Shown here piece by piece: positions 31,806 through 44,960 of a stretch of DNA of 64,000 nt. Each line of letters starts with the position of its first letter. Positions within the stretch are counted from its first letter, which is position 1. Origin of the DNA: Niebla homalea (taxonomy: Eukaryota; Ascomycota; Lecanoromycetes; Lecanorales; Ramalinaceae); contig JAHGAU010000007.1 in NCBI GenBank assembly GCA_019925105.1, forward strand, positions 1,848,730 to 1,912,729, written 5' to 3'. A program made the translations under genes and the position numbers. Under the pieces are notes generated by a model, which had not been told where the DNA came from, did not search any database, and saw only the letters and a program-made list of their open reading frames with translations.

Positions 31806-32530
31806 TACCACCTAGTTATGAATGGTTGCAGCCTCCACCCATTCATTCCCTCACCCGGGGCAATTCCGCGATTGCCAAGAATGCACCCTCAAATTATTTA
31901 TTTTTAAAAATGAATGGTTTAAGGTATTTTCCAGACCGGATCCCTTAACTTTATATATTAAAGGTATAAAGCTCAATCCGGGCTATAAAACGAGCCTTAT
32001 TTAGCCTGAATCGGTTAAGGGGCGATTTAATTATCGATTTTATTAACTATCGGAATTCTAAAGATTTAAGTTTAAATTCGCTTCCCGGCGTTAATATTTA
32101 CTTTTTAATCCGCCGTTTCCCGGTAAAATATAATAATTTAACTTTTTTCATATACTTTTTTACTTTTTAACGGTACCAAAAAAACGAAAATCCGTTTATT
32201 ATAGCTTATAATAATATTAAAATAAATATTTTATTATTCATTTTTCTTTATTAAATAAAGTATATCTTAATTATCTTTAATCCTGAAATTTATTTATAAT
32301 ATAAAAAAAATTCCTTAAAAAAAACGGAATTAATTTATACCGGATATAATATATTCCGAGGATGATTTATAGTTATATTCTTTAAGCTTTTATTTAAATA
32401 TCCGGGATTTTAATAATAAAATAATATATAATTAAAAGCTTAATATAAGATAACAACGTTAAAACCTTAACTATTATCCTATATTAAGCCTTTTATTATT
32501 AAGGGTTTTTAGTTATTTTTTAAATAATAA
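31806..32530 (+). repeat. hairpin-headed repeat family, copy 1
   Basis: Starts CACCTAGTT. A head segment has arms ATGAATGG (31818-31825), CCATTCATT (31839-31847), AAATTATTTATTTTT (31891-31905) and AAAAATGAATGGTTT (31906-31920). The last two form a hairpin whose mismatches are exactly C-to-T at CpA. Then come a TATA-like stretch, GGGCTATAAAACGAGCC, CTTCCCGGCGTTAAT, and AATCCGTTTATTAT. The tail TCCTATATTAAGCC matches the tails of the other copies. No coding potential is seen. It could be an LTR or a non-autonomous element. Confidence 0.65.
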
Positions 32531-33072
32531 AATCATTAAATTTTATAATAAAAAACTTAAGGCTTTATTTATTTTATTATTTTATACCCTATAATATACC
32601 CTATAATAAAAACTTTTATAAAAAAAGGGTAAACCTGAATATAGGCTTTTAAACATTATTTATTTTATATAAATCGGATGGTTAAATATTTAATTATTCA
32701 CATTATTAAATTCTAGAACTTAAACCGGTTAAGTATAGGGTTACTTCCCAGCGCTAAAATCTAAAAAAACATTTAAAGGCATATATATTCAGGCTTATCC
32801 ACCCTTTTACTTATTGAAAAAAATTAAATTATAAAGAAAAAAAAAAGCTTTAGAATAACGTTAAAATTAAAAAAATCCATCCATTATATTTAAATATATA
32901 TCTAAAAAAGCTATTTAAATAAAAAAACATTAACTTTATATTATTAATAACTTTAAAATTATTGATTATTTCTTTTAATACTTTAAACCCGTAATATAAG
33001 TATTATTAATAAAAATAATATTAAAGTAAAAGCTTAAAGATATTAAATGTAAAGTAAGTAATTTAAGAAAGT
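32531..33072. other. AT-rich sequence, unassigned
   Basis: RIP-type sequence between the first hairpin-headed repeat and the retrotransposon LTR. No motif could be read. Confidence 0.35.
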
Positions 33073-33450
33073 ATTAGCAGCTAGCGCCATCTCTGCGCCG
33101 GCGCCATAGTGGTGCGCCATACTGCTGCGCTAAGGTAGGCCGTTAGGCCTTGGCAAAGGGCCTTGGCAAAGGGCCTTGGCAAAGGGCCTTAACAACGGCC
33201 TTAATATGCGTTATTTATAAGCCGTAGCTTAACAGGCGTAAAGCGGGGTAATTATTATTTTTACCTTAAGTAAAGGTTATACCTTAATTCTTTTTAAGTT
33301 CTTTAAGAATTAATCTTATTATTAATTTACTTATTAAAGTAATACTTAAATATCCAGATTATAACGTTATATTTTTTATATTTATTTTTATTAATCCCGT
33401 TAACGTATTATTAATAGAATTAATTTAATATTTTAATTTTTCTTCTTTAT
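33073..33450 (+). repeat. left LTR of Gypsy copy 1 (right boundary approximate)
   Basis: GC-richer head (GCGCCATCTCTGCGCCGGCG) that keeps several CpA sites, then three units of GGGCCTTGGCAAA where the second LTR has only one. The right border cannot be fixed because both copies stay similar into the internal region. Confidence 0.7.
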
Positions 33451-34399
33451 TAAGGAGAAAACCCAATATTATTATTATAATAAATATTTAATTAACTTAA
33501 TAAACCTTAAAATAAAAAAGCAATATTTATTTTTTAATTAAAAATCTTTTTATTATAATTAAGTAAATTAAAACGGCAGAATATTATTATAATATTATAG
33601 TTTAATAAGTTTAACTTCTAGAATTATAATTTAAAATTAACCGACTTAAAATTAAAAATTATACTTATTAAAAGTATATATTTAATTACGTTAATACGTA
33701 ATATAAAAATTTATATTCTGGGACTTTTCTTTATATTAACCTTTTTATTAAGCTTTATATTAACGGTATACCGTTAATAACTTTTATTTTACCTTATAAA
33801 AATAAGTTTTTTTATCCGGAAAAGTTTAAATTATATTAAAATAAGTTTAAAGGTAAATATAAAATATAATTTATTAATTTAAAAAAATAATTTATATTTT
33901 ATCTTAAGTACTTTTTTATTAAAAAAAAAAATAAATTTTTATTTAAGGTTTATTTTTTATAAAATCTTTAATTTAACGGATAAGGAAATTAATAAAATAA
34001 GTTATTAAAAGCTTAAAAATAAATTTTTAAATTTAATAATTAATCCGGAGAATTATTAATTTATTTATTATAAGCGGTTTAAAAATATTAAATAATACTT
34101 TAATTAAAAAATAATATAATTCCGTAATACTTTTAAAATTATAAAAAAAAACTTATTATTATTATTAAATAAATTTTATATTTATATATTTTTTATAAAG
34201 TTTATACCGGAACTTAAAATTAAAATCTTTATAATTAATAAAATATTAAGAATTTAAAACGATATTATAACGGTAATAATTATATAAAAGAATAATTTAA
34301 AATATATTATTAATAATAATTAAAAAATTAATAAGGGTAAATCTTTTAAAAATAGGATATTTAAACTTAATTCCAATAACTTAAAGTTAATATATATTT

Positions 34400-37300
34400 T
34401 TATTAAAATTAATTCTTATAATTAAAAACGTAAAGTTATATTTAAAAATTCCGATATCGCCCTTAAAATAAATAAGAATATTAAGTATTATATATATTAC
34501 GGAAAAGGCTATTATATATTTAATTATTTTACCGTTTTATAAAATAAAATCTTAATAATAAGCGTAAAATCCTATAAAAAGGATAATACGTTAAAAAACA
34601 ATAAAATTCCGGTAACATTTTAAAATCGGAATTAATAAAAAAATAATTAAAAATATATTTAACTTTTATTATTAAAAGTTAAATAAGTTTTTAAGATAAT
34701 CTTTAATTATTAAGTATATTAATTAATATTAAAACTTAAATAAATTTAATTTTATAAGTATATATAATTTAATAAGATTTATAGTTAATTTCCGTTATTT
34801 TACCGTAAGTAACTTTTTTTAATAATAAATAAATTTTTTATTATAATATTATTTAATTAATAATTAAGAATAATAAAAATAATATAAAATATTCTTTTAC
34901 GTTATTAATTAAGAAGGTTTAAATATAATCCTTAATTTATTAATTTTACGTATTTTATAAATAATAATTAATTTAACGGTAAATAAATAACGCTTTAAGG
35001 TTAATTCTTATAAGTTATAAATTAATAATATTTATAATTTCAATTAAAGTTTAATAAAAATTAATAAAATCTTTATAATTGTTTACGTTAACGTAACGAT
35101 GGAATACTTAAAAATATTATAAATTTTTTAAAATAATTTAACGTATATAAATATAATAAAAAGCTTTATTAATCGGAACGTTTTAAAGGAGTTAAGTAAA
35201 TATATAAATATCTTTTTTAATAATATAATTAATATCTTATTTAAATTAAAATAAAAAAATTACGTTATTAACTTAAATAATAAAAAGTTATTATATAATC
35301 CTTTATATAACCTATCTCGGGTAAAATTAACGGAGCTCCGACGGTATTTTAAGGATATTATAACCCGGGGTTATATTTATTATTTAACGTTATTTATAAG
35401 TGTTTTAATTTTTTTTATATTTAAAAAAGATAACGGCCTTTATCTTTATATTAATTACCATAAATTAAATATAATTATAATTAAAAATCGATATTTATTA
35501 CTTTAATTATTAAGATTTTTAATTAATTAAATAACTTTAAATAATTTATTAAGTTAAACCTTAAGGATGCTTATTATCAGTTATGGATTAAGTCCGATAA
35601 TAAGTAAAAGATAACGTTTTATATATATTATGGTTATTTTAAGTATTTTATTATATTATTTAAATTAATTAATGCCTTAATAACCTTTTAAATTTATATT
35701 AATTATATTTTTATTAATTTTATTAATATAATTTATATAATTTACTTAAACGATATTTTAATATTTAATAAGAATCCGGCGGATTACTAACGTTATATTT
35801 AATAAATCCTTAAGTAATTTTATTAATTTTAACTTTACGTTAACCTTAAGAAATATTAATTTAATATTATTTAAATAAAGTTTTTAGGGTTTATTATTTT
35901 TATTAAAAAAATTTAAATAAATTAAAAACGTATTTAAACGATTAAGGATTAATTTATTTTAAAAACTTATTAAGAAATATAAGTCTTTTTAAGCTTTATA
36001 AATTTTTATTATCGTTTTATTTATAAATATTTAAGGATAATTAAGCTTTTAATTATTTTATTTTAAAATAATAAAAAAGGAAAGAAGGTTAATCCGTTAA
36101 AGTAAAATAATACGGTTAATACGGTATTCCGTTAATTCCGTAAAATATTTATTAATACGTTATTGCTCTGTCATTTTAATTTAAAACGGGGGGTATAAAT
36201 AAAAACCGATATATCCAACTTTATTATTATAAGTATTTTATTTTAATAATTTAAAAAAAGTTATTAATGCTTAATTATATATTAATTTAAAAAAATAACC
36301 TTTATTAAATAAAATTATAAAATATATAATTAAGAACTTTTTATTATTATTATAACGTTTAAATAATAATAATATTATTTAAAAAAAAACTTTAAAGCTA
36401 TTTAAATATAAATAAATTATAATAATCTTTAAAGGTTTATAAAATAACCGGCGTTAAATTTACGTTAAATTAAATAAGTTTTAAAACTTATTAATTATAA
36501 CTTTAAAATATTTTATCGTTAAAATAAAATAAATTTTATTAATCCTTTATTAAAACGTTTAAATTATAAAGGAATCTTACCTTTTAATATTATTTTATTA
36601 TTTATTTTATAAAATAAGTTTATATTTTAATCCGATAAGTCAGTAAAGCGCCGGCGGACAGCGGTTATTAATTATTAATTACTATTTACTTTAAAAAATA
36701 TTTAAATTATTATTCCGTAAAAAAAAATTTAATAGTTACTTAAAGGGCTTTATAAAGAATTTAAGCCAATTAAATTATTTATTAAGGATTTATAAGTTAA
36801 CGATACGTTTATATATAAGATTAAAAATAATAATATAACGTTAATATATTTTTATTAAAATTATAATAATACTTAAAAATTTAATTTTAATAACCTTATA
36901 ATATATAAGGGCTATATATATATCCCCCGGGATAAAGCGGTTAAAAAAAAGTTAATTAATAAGTATTATAATAACCTATTAACGGGCTAATTTAAAGCCG
37001 AAAAAACTTATAAGTTTTTAACCCGTAAATATTATTAAAACGGCTTAAAGGTTTAAATTAATAATTATATTAAAACGTATAATACTTATTAAAAGATTAA
37101 AATATGACGTTACCGTTTTTATAATAAATTTATTTTATTTTTTTAATCGGTTATATTTTAAAAATAACTTAATATAAACTTTATTATTAATTTATTTATA
37201 AATAAGGTTAAAAATAATATCTATAATTTAATTTTAATAATCGTAAATAAATATATAAAAATATATAAATACCTCTTTATTATAAAATAAATTAATATTA

Positions 37301-38100
37301 TTATATTAATAAATTTTTTCTTTAAAGAAATTATATTATATTATAATATACTAATTAAAATCGTAATTAATTAAAAGTCTTTATTTTTTAATAAATTTTA
37401 AGGTTTAATATATTATTATATAAAAATAAAGCGTAAATTAAATACCGCTTTTTATTTATAAATGGATAATTAAATAAAACGTTAAAATTAAAGCCTTAAA
37501 TAATATTTAAGGATTTTCACCAACTTTAAATAAATAAATTAAATAAGGTTATTCTTTTTAATTAAATTTATTTATATAAACTTAAAATATTTAACTTTAA
37601 ACTATAAATTTTTTATAATAATATATAATTATAATTTAAATATTTATTTTAAACTTAAAAATATACTTATAAAAAAGGAAATGTTTATAATAAAAGATAA
37701 AGTTAAAATATTATATAAAATATAATTAATATTAACGGATTAATAACGCTATATTATTAAATTGATTTAAAAAACGTATAATAAAAAATATAAATTAAAG
37801 TTATATAATATTAATAATTTAATAATATTAAATATTAAAAACCTTAAGTTAAAATAATTAAGTAAAAAGTTTACGCTTTAATTCATAAGACCCTTTAGAA
37901 TCAATAATAAAATTAAAACGTAAACGTATTACCTATTTTTCCTTATTATTTATTGAATTTATTTTATTATTTATATTTTATTTTTAAAGTTTTATTATAT
38001 TTATATTAATAATTAAATAATAGAAACTATAATATAAATATTTAAATTAATTAATAATAAAAAGGAATAAATAATTAAAGAAATTATTAATAAAATTAAG
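34400..38100 (+). pseudogene. gag-pol relic of Gypsy copy 1
   Basis: Zinc knuckle, reverse transcriptase, a probable RNase H stretch and the integrase zinc-binding region can be read in order but are broken by many stops and frame losses. KGYIYIPRDKAVKK is followed by an altered segment and TYKFLTRKYY. The copy is more degraded than copy 2, where WG-type codons survive in the same place. Confidence 0.7.
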
Positions 38101-38696
38101 AATAAAAAAAGCGTTCAATATTAAATTAAGTAAATTAATTAAGGTTTTAAATATAATTAATAAATATTAAAAACGGATTTAAAATATTCTTAAGAATTAC
38201 GGGAATAATATAATAAGATAATACGGAGTAAGAAAAAACGTAAATAAAGTTATAACGTTATAATGGCGGAAGTTATATATATAGTTAATAACTATATATA
38301 TAATTAATATTATAATTACTTAACCTTTATACGTTATCCTTCCGTAAAATTATTAGAGTTTAAGCTTTAATTAATAACTTTACTTATTACGGGTATTACG
38401 TACGTAAATAAGCCGGCGTTACGGAAGCGATTATTTTTATTATAATATTATAATTAATAAAAGTGGCTTTAATAATAGCCGCAATAATACTAGAAAAGGC
38501 GAAGAAATATAAGCGTTAAATTATAAACGCTTAACGCGTTATTAAATAAATAAAATTAAAGAAGTAAAGTTATTAAGGATAATAAAAGGTTAATAAGTAT
38601 ATTTACTAGGTTTACGCTGGCGTATCAGTGGCTTTAATAATATCGTCCGCCTTATTACTTTTTAGCAATATATAAATTATAAGCGCTTAACGTTTA

Positions 38697-39080
38697 ATTG
38701 TTAGCAGCTAGCGCCACCTCTGCGCCGGCGTTATAGTGGTGCGCTATATTGCTGCGCCAAGGTAGGCCGTTAGGCTTTGGTAAAGGGCCTTAGTAACGGC
38801 TTTAATATACGTTATTCATAAGCCGTAGCTTAATAGGCGTAAAGCGGAGTAATTATCGCCTTTACTTTAAGTAAAAGTTATACCTTAATTCTTTCTAAGT
38901 TTTTTAAGAATTAATCTTATTATTAATTTACTTATTAAAGTAATATTTAAGTATTTAAACCGTAACGTTACGTTTTCTATATTTATTTTTATTAATCCCG
39001 TTAACGTACCGTTAACGGAGTTAATTTAATATTTTAATTTTTTTTCTTTATTAAAAAGAAAACCCGATATTATTATTATA
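38697..39080 (+). repeat. shared LTR between Gypsy copies 1 and 2
   Basis: Starts TGTTAGCAGCTAGCGCC and carries one GGGCCTTAG unit where LTR 1 has three related units. It serves as the right LTR of copy 1 and the left LTR of copy 2. Confidence 0.7.
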
Positions 39081-40049
39081 ATAAATACTTAATTAATTTA
39101 ATAAACCTTAAAATAAGAAAACGATATTTACTTTTTAATTAAGAACTTTTTTATTATAGTTAAATAAATTAAAGCAGCGGAATACCACTATAATATTATA
39201 ATTTAATAAACTTAACTTCTAGAATTATAATTTAAAGTTAATTAACTTAAAGTTAAAAATCGTATTTATTAAAAATATATATTTAACCGTATTAATATAT
39301 AATATAAAAATTTACGCTTTAAAACTTTTTCTTATATTAATTTTATTATTAAGTTTTATATTAATAATATACCGTTAATAACTCTTATTTTACCCTATAA
39401 AAATAAGTTTTTTTATCCGGAAAAGCTTAAGTTATATTAAAATAAATTTAAGGGTAAATATTAAATGTAATTTATTAACTTAAAAAAATAATTTATATTT
39501 TATCTTAAATATTTCTTTATTAAGAAAAAAAAGGTAATTTTTTATTTAAGGTCTATTTTTTATAAAATCTTTAATTTACCGGATAAAGAAATTAATAAAA
39601 TAAGTTATTAAAAGCTTAAAAATAAACTTTTAAATTTAATAATTAATCCGGAAAACCGTTAATTTATTTATTATAAACGGTTTAAGGATATTAAATAATA
39701 TTTTAATTAAAAAATAACGTAATTCCGTAATACTTTAAAAATTATAGAAAAGGACTTATTATTATTATTAAATAAATTTTATATTTATATATTTTTTATA
39801 AAGCTTTTATTAAAGCTTAAAATTAAAATCCTTATAATTAATAAAATATTAAAAATTTAAAATAATATTATAATAACAATAATTATATAAAAGAATAACT
39901 TAAAATATATTATTAATAATAATTAAAAAGTTAATAAAAGTAAATCTTTTAAAAATAGGGTATTTAAACTTAATTCCGATAACTTAAAATTAATATATAT
40001 CCTTATTAAAATTAATTCTTATAATTAAAAGCATAAAATTATACTTAAA

Positions 40050-43000
40050 AACTTTAATATTACCCTTAAAATAAATAAAAATATTAAATATTATATATAT
40101 TACGGAAAGGGTTATTATATATCCGATTATTTTATTATTTTATAAAATAAAATCTTAATAATAAGTATAAAATCCCGTAAAAAAGATAATACGTTAAAAA
40201 ACAATAAAGCTTTAATAACGCCTTAAAGTTAAAATTAATAGAAAAATAATTAAAAATATACCCGGTTTTTATTATTAAAAGTTAAATAAATTTTTAAGAT
40301 AATCTTTAATTATTAAATATATTAATTAATATTAAAGCTTAAATAAATTTAATTTTATAAATATATATAATTTAATAAAATTTATAATTAATCCTTGTTA
40401 TTTTACCGTAAATAGCTTTTTTTAATAATATATAGATTTTTTATTAAAATACTTATTAATTATAATATTATTTAATTAATAATTAAAAATAATAAAAACA
40501 ATATAAAATATTCTTTTATATTATTAATTAAAAAGGTTTAAATATAATCCTTAATTTATTAATTTTATATATTTTATAAATAACGATTAATTTAACGGCG
40601 GATAAATAATACTTTAAAATTAATTCTTATAAATTATAAATTAATAACGTTTATAATTTTAATTAAAGTTTAACGGAGATTAATAAAATCTTTATAATTA
40701 TTTACGTTAACGTAATAATAAAGCGCTTAAAAATATTATAAATCTTTTAAGGTAATTTAATATATATAAATATTATAAAAGACTTTATTAACCGGAATAT
40801 CCTAAGGGAGTTAAATAAATATATAAATATTTTTTCCAATAATATAATTAATATTTTATTTAAATTAAAATAAGGGGATTACGCTATTAACTTAAATAAA
40901 AGGAATTATTATATAGTCCCTTATATAATTTATCTCGGATAAAGTTAACGAAACTCCGGCGGTATTTAAAGGATATTATAATCCGAAGTTAAATTTATTA
41001 TTTAACGTTATTTATAAATACCCTAATCCTTTTTATATTTAAGAAGGATAACGGCCTTTATTTTTATATTAATTACCGTAAATTAAATATAATTATAATT
41101 AAAAATTAATATTTATTATTTTTAATTATTAAGACTTTTAATTAATTAAATAACTTTAAATAGTTTATTAAATTAAACCTTAAGGATATTTATTATTAAT
41201 TACGGATTAAGTTTAATAATAAATAAAAAGTAGTATTCTATATATATTATAATTACTTTAAGTATCTTATTATACCGTTTAAATTAATTAATACCCCGGC
41301 GATTTTTTAAATTTATATTAATTATACCCTTATTAATTTTATTAATATAATTTATATAATTTACTTAAATAATATTTTAATATTTAATAAGAATTTAGCG
41401 GATTATTAATATTATATTTAATAAATTTTTAAATAATTTTATTAATTTTAATTTTACGTTAACTTTAAGAAGTATTAATTTAATATTATTTAAGTAAAAT
41501 TTTTAAGGTTTATCGTTTTTATTAAAAGGATTTAAATAAATTAAAAACGTATTTAAATTATTAAAGATTAATTTACCCTAAAAACTTACTAGGAAATATA
41601 GGTTTTTTTAAACTTTATAAATTTTTATTATCATTTTATTTATAAATATTTAAGGATAATTAAGCTTTTAATTAATTTACTTAAAAACAATAAAAAAAAA
41701 AGAAGGTTAACCCGTTAAAGTAAAATAATATGGTTAATACGGCGTTTTACCGGCTTTATAAAATATTTATTAATACGTTATTACTCCGTTATTTTAACTT
41801 AGAATAAGGGGTATAAATAAAAATTAATATATTTAACTTTATTATTATAAATATTTTATTTTAATAATTTAAGAAAAGTTATTAACGCTTAATTATATAT
41901 TAATCCAGAAAAATAACCTTTATTAAATAGAATTATAAAATATATAATTAAAAGTTCCTTATTATTATTATAATATTTAAATAATAATAATATTATTTAA
42001 AAGGGAGCCTTAAAGTTATTTAAGTATAAATAGATTATAATAACCTTTAAGGATTTATAAAATAGCCGGCGTTAAGTTTACGTTAAGTTAAATAAGCTTT
42101 AAAACTTATTAATTATAACTTTAAAATATTTTATTATTAAAATAAAATAAACCTTATTAATCCTTTATTAAAACGTTTAAATTATAAAAGAGTTTTATTT
42201 TTTAATATTACCTTATTGTTTATTTTATAGAATAAGCTTATATTTTAATTTAATAAGTTAGCGGAATATTAATAAATAGCGGTTATTAATTATTAATTAT
42301 TATTTATTTTAAAAACTATTTAGGTTATTATTTTATAAAAAAAGATTTAATAATTATTTAAAAAACCTTATAAAAAATCCAGGTTAATTAAATTACTTAT
42401 TAAGGATTTATAAATTAACGATACGTTTATATATAAGATTAAGGACGATAATATAATATTAACGTATTTTTATTAAAATCGTAATAATATTTAAAGATTC
42501 AATTTAAATAACCTTATAATTTATAAGGGCCGTATATATATCCCCCGGGATAAAGCGGTTAAAAAAGAATTAATTAATAAATATTATAATAACCCGTTAA
42601 CGGACTATTTTGGAATTAAAAAGACTTACGAGTTTTTAACCCGTAAATATTATTGGGATAACTTAAAAACTTAAGTTAATAATTATATTAAAACGTATAA
42701 TACTTATTAAAAAATTAAGGTATTATATTATTATTTTTATAATAAACTTACTTTATTTTTTTAACCGGTTATATTTTAAAAAGAACTTAATATAGACTTT
42801 ATTATTAATTTATCCGTAAATAAAATTAAAGGTAACGTTTATAATTTAATTTTAATAATTATAAATAAATATATAAAAATATATAAATATCTCCCCGTTA
42901 TAAAATAAATTAATATTATTACGTTAACGGACCTTTTCTTTAAAGAAATTATATTACGGTATAATATACCGGTTAAAATTATAATTAATTAAGGGTTTTT

Positions 43001-43380
43001 ATTTATTAATAAATTCTAAAATTTAATATATTATTACGTAAAAATAAAGTATAAATTAAGTATTACATTTTATTTATAAACGGATAATTAAATAAAGTAT
43101 TAAAATTAAAGTTTTAAATAATATTTAAGAATTTTTATTAATTTTAAATAAATAAATTAAATAAAATTATTCCCTTTAATTAAATTTACTTATATAAACT
43201 TAAAATATTTACTTTAAGCTATAATCTTTTATAATAATATATAATTATAATTTAAATATTTATTTTAAACTTAAAAATAAACTTATAAAAAAAAAAAAGA
43301 TACTTATAATAAAAGATAAGGTTAAAATATTATATAAAATATAATTAATATTAACGGATTAATAACGTTATATTATTAAA
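40050..43380 (+). pseudogene. gag-pol relic of Gypsy copy 2
   Basis: Same domain order as copy 1. The integrase N-terminal region is notably better preserved than in copy 1, but the reverse transcriptase active site is worse (two Asn). It stops abruptly at the junction with the downstream element, so the integrase C-terminus and everything after it is missing. Confidence 0.65.
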
Positions 43381-43664
43381 TTAATTAACACTATTAATAT
43401 CTGGACTTCATATGAAGTACGGATAGCTAACTAATAGGAGAAGCTATATATAGTAAGTTATCTGCTAAATCTTGGATCTGAACTTTATATAAAGTACGGA
43501 TACTTTATTTTAATATATCTTTAAAGTTATTTATTTAATCTATTAACTTTATATATAAGAATTGTAAAGTAAAGTAAACGCATTTAAACAAGCCTCTATT
43601 AATAAAATTTTATAGGGTGGTTATTGAGAAATAAAAGGATTAAGATTTTACCACCAAAGGTAAT

Positions 43665-44670
43665 CCACCCTCACCTACAGCCTTACCACCACCCTTACCA
43701 CCACCCTCACCTGCACCCTTATCTGCACCCTCACCTGCACCCTCACTTACACCCTTATCTGCACCCTTACCTGCAAGTGCACCACTACCCTTACTTGCAC
43801 CCTTACTTACACCCTCATTTACACCCTCACTTGCACCCTTACTTCCACCCTCACTTACACCCTCACTTACACCCTCACTTGCACCCTCACTTACACCCTT
43901 ACTTACACCCTTACTTGCACCCTTACTTGCACCCTCACTTGCACCCTCACCACCACCCTCACTTGCACTTTCACCACCACCCTCACCTACACCCTTACCT
44001 GCAAGTGCACCACTACCCTAACCACCACCCTTACTTGCACCCTTACCTGCACCCTTACTTGCACCCTCACCTACACCCTTACCTGCAGGTACACCACCAC
44101 CCTCACCACCACCCTCACCTGCACCCTTACCTGCAAGTACACTACTACCCTCACCACCACCCTCACCTGCACCCTCACCTGCAAGTGCACTACTACCCTT
44201 ACTTGCACCCTTACTTATACCCTCATTTGCACCCTCACTTGCACCCTTACTTCCACCCTCACTTACACCCTCACTTACACCCTTACTTGCACCCTTACTT
44301 ACACCCTCACTTACACCCTTACTTGCACCCTTACTTATACCCTCACTTGCACCCTCACCACCACCCTCACTTGCACCCTTACCACCACCCTCACCTACAC
44401 CCTTACCTGCAAGTATACCACTACCCTGACCACCACCCTCACTTGCACCCTTACCTGCACCCTTACTTACACCCTCACCTACACCCTTACCTGCAGGTGC
44501 ACCACCACCCTCACCACCACCCTCACCTGCACCCTCACCTGCAAGTGCACCACTACCCTCACCACCACCCTCACCTGCACCCTCACCTGCAAATGCATTA
44601 CTACCCTTACTTACACCCTCACTTACACCCTCACCTGTACCCTCACTTGCACCCTTACCTGCACCCCCAA
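43665..44670 (+). repeat. ACCCTCACCTGC-type minisatellite, copy 1
   Basis: Units of 6 and 12 bp (ACCCTCACCTGC, ACCCTTACTTGC, ACCACC, plus CTGCAAGTGCACCACT blocks) run for about 1 kb. The period is in phase, so long frames are open on both strands: His/Pro/Leu-rich on plus, Gly/Ala/Ser/Lys/Glu-rich on minus (44755-44018). CpA is abundant although everything around it has lost CpA. Confidence 0.9.
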
Positions 44671-44755
44671 TAAGCCCTTTACTAAGCCCTTTACCAGGCT
44701 TTTTACCAGGCCTTTTACCAGGCCTCTTAGCAAGCACTTTACAGGGTGCCCCCAC
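44018..44755 (-). other. Gly-rich open frame through minisatellite copy 1, coding status uncertain
   Basis: It begins MGAPCKVLAKRPGKRPGK and continues as Gly-Glu/Ala/Ser/Lys repeats, ending at a TAG inside the minisatellite. The same start (MGAPGEVLAERPGKGPGK) is found in the second element copy. The non-repetitive start conserved in both gives slight support for a protein. However, openness through the repeats is expected from their 6/12-bp phase, and no domain or promoter supports translation. Confidence 0.25.
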
Positions 44756-44960
44756 CGTAATAGGCCCAAAAATACCGTAATTTATATAAAGAATCCGAGA
44801 GCTAAGTAAAGCCCTTTACCTGCACCCTTACTTTACCCTTAAGAAGGCCTTTATTAAGCCGTTTAATAAGCTTTTTATTAAGCTTTTTATTAAGTTATTT
44901 ATTAAGTTTTATATTAACCTTTTTATTAATCTTTTTATTAAGTTTTTAATTAAATTATTT

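Larger units (their letters stand above)
33073..38698 (+). mobile_element. Ty3/Gypsy LTR retrotransposon, copy 1, RIP-inactivated
   Basis: Left LTR begins (TA)TTAGCAGCTAGCGCC at about 33073; the same sequence with TG at its head starts the next LTR at 38697. Between them, reading left to right, are a CCHC zinc-knuckle relic near 34485-34526 with Cys and His codons all turned to Tyr, reverse transcriptase motifs near 35550-35760 (FIKLNLKDAYYQLWIK, YLNDILIF), and the integrase N-terminal region near 36900-37045 (IYIPRDKAVKK ... LTRKYY). Order RT before integrase and the motif wording place it in Ty3/Gypsy. Stops and catalytic substitutions (first active-site Asp to Asn) make it inactive. About 930 bp between the integrase end and the right LTR contain palindromes and no readable protein. 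Confidence 0.85.
38697..43384 (+). mobile_element. Ty3/Gypsy LTR retrotransposon, copy 2, 3'-truncated
   Basis: Collinear with copy 1 from its LTR to the position matching 37766, about 4.69 kb in both. It lacks the last about 930 bp and a right LTR, and ends where the minisatellite element begins (ACTATTAATATCTGGACT). Readable motifs are the zinc knuckle at 40089-40130 (all ligands Tyr), the RT active site at 41362-41379 with both Asp as Asn (YLNNIL), and the integrase region at 42520-42660 (GRIYIPRDKAVKKELINKYY, then YFGIKKTYEFLTRKYYW). Point differences between the copies are largely C/T and G/A, as expected if RIP acted on both independently. Confidence 0.82.
43385..44960 (+). mobile_element. 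minisatellite-bearing repeat element, copy 1
   Basis: Unknown element shared with 55917-56925. The head is CTGGACTTCATATGAAGTAC, a second CTGAACTTTATATAAAGTAC, then ATTAACTTTATATATAAG, and TTTTATAGGGTGGTTATTGA. A minisatellite (43665-44670) and a tail with AAGTAAAGCCCTTTACCTGC follow. The head repeats GAAGTACGGATA twice, and in copy 2 ATGAAGTACGGATACTTCAT forms a hairpin. In this copy many CTCA have become CTTA and TGCA become TACA. No transposase or coding domain is seen. It directly abuts truncated Gypsy copy 2. Confidence 0.7.

Noticed and set aside
43624..44673. 349-codon His/Pro/Leu-rich plus-strand frame as a metal-binding protein
   Set aside because: It is the translation of the ACCCTCACC minisatellite; CTTA/TACA substitutions follow a RIP pattern, not codon constraint.
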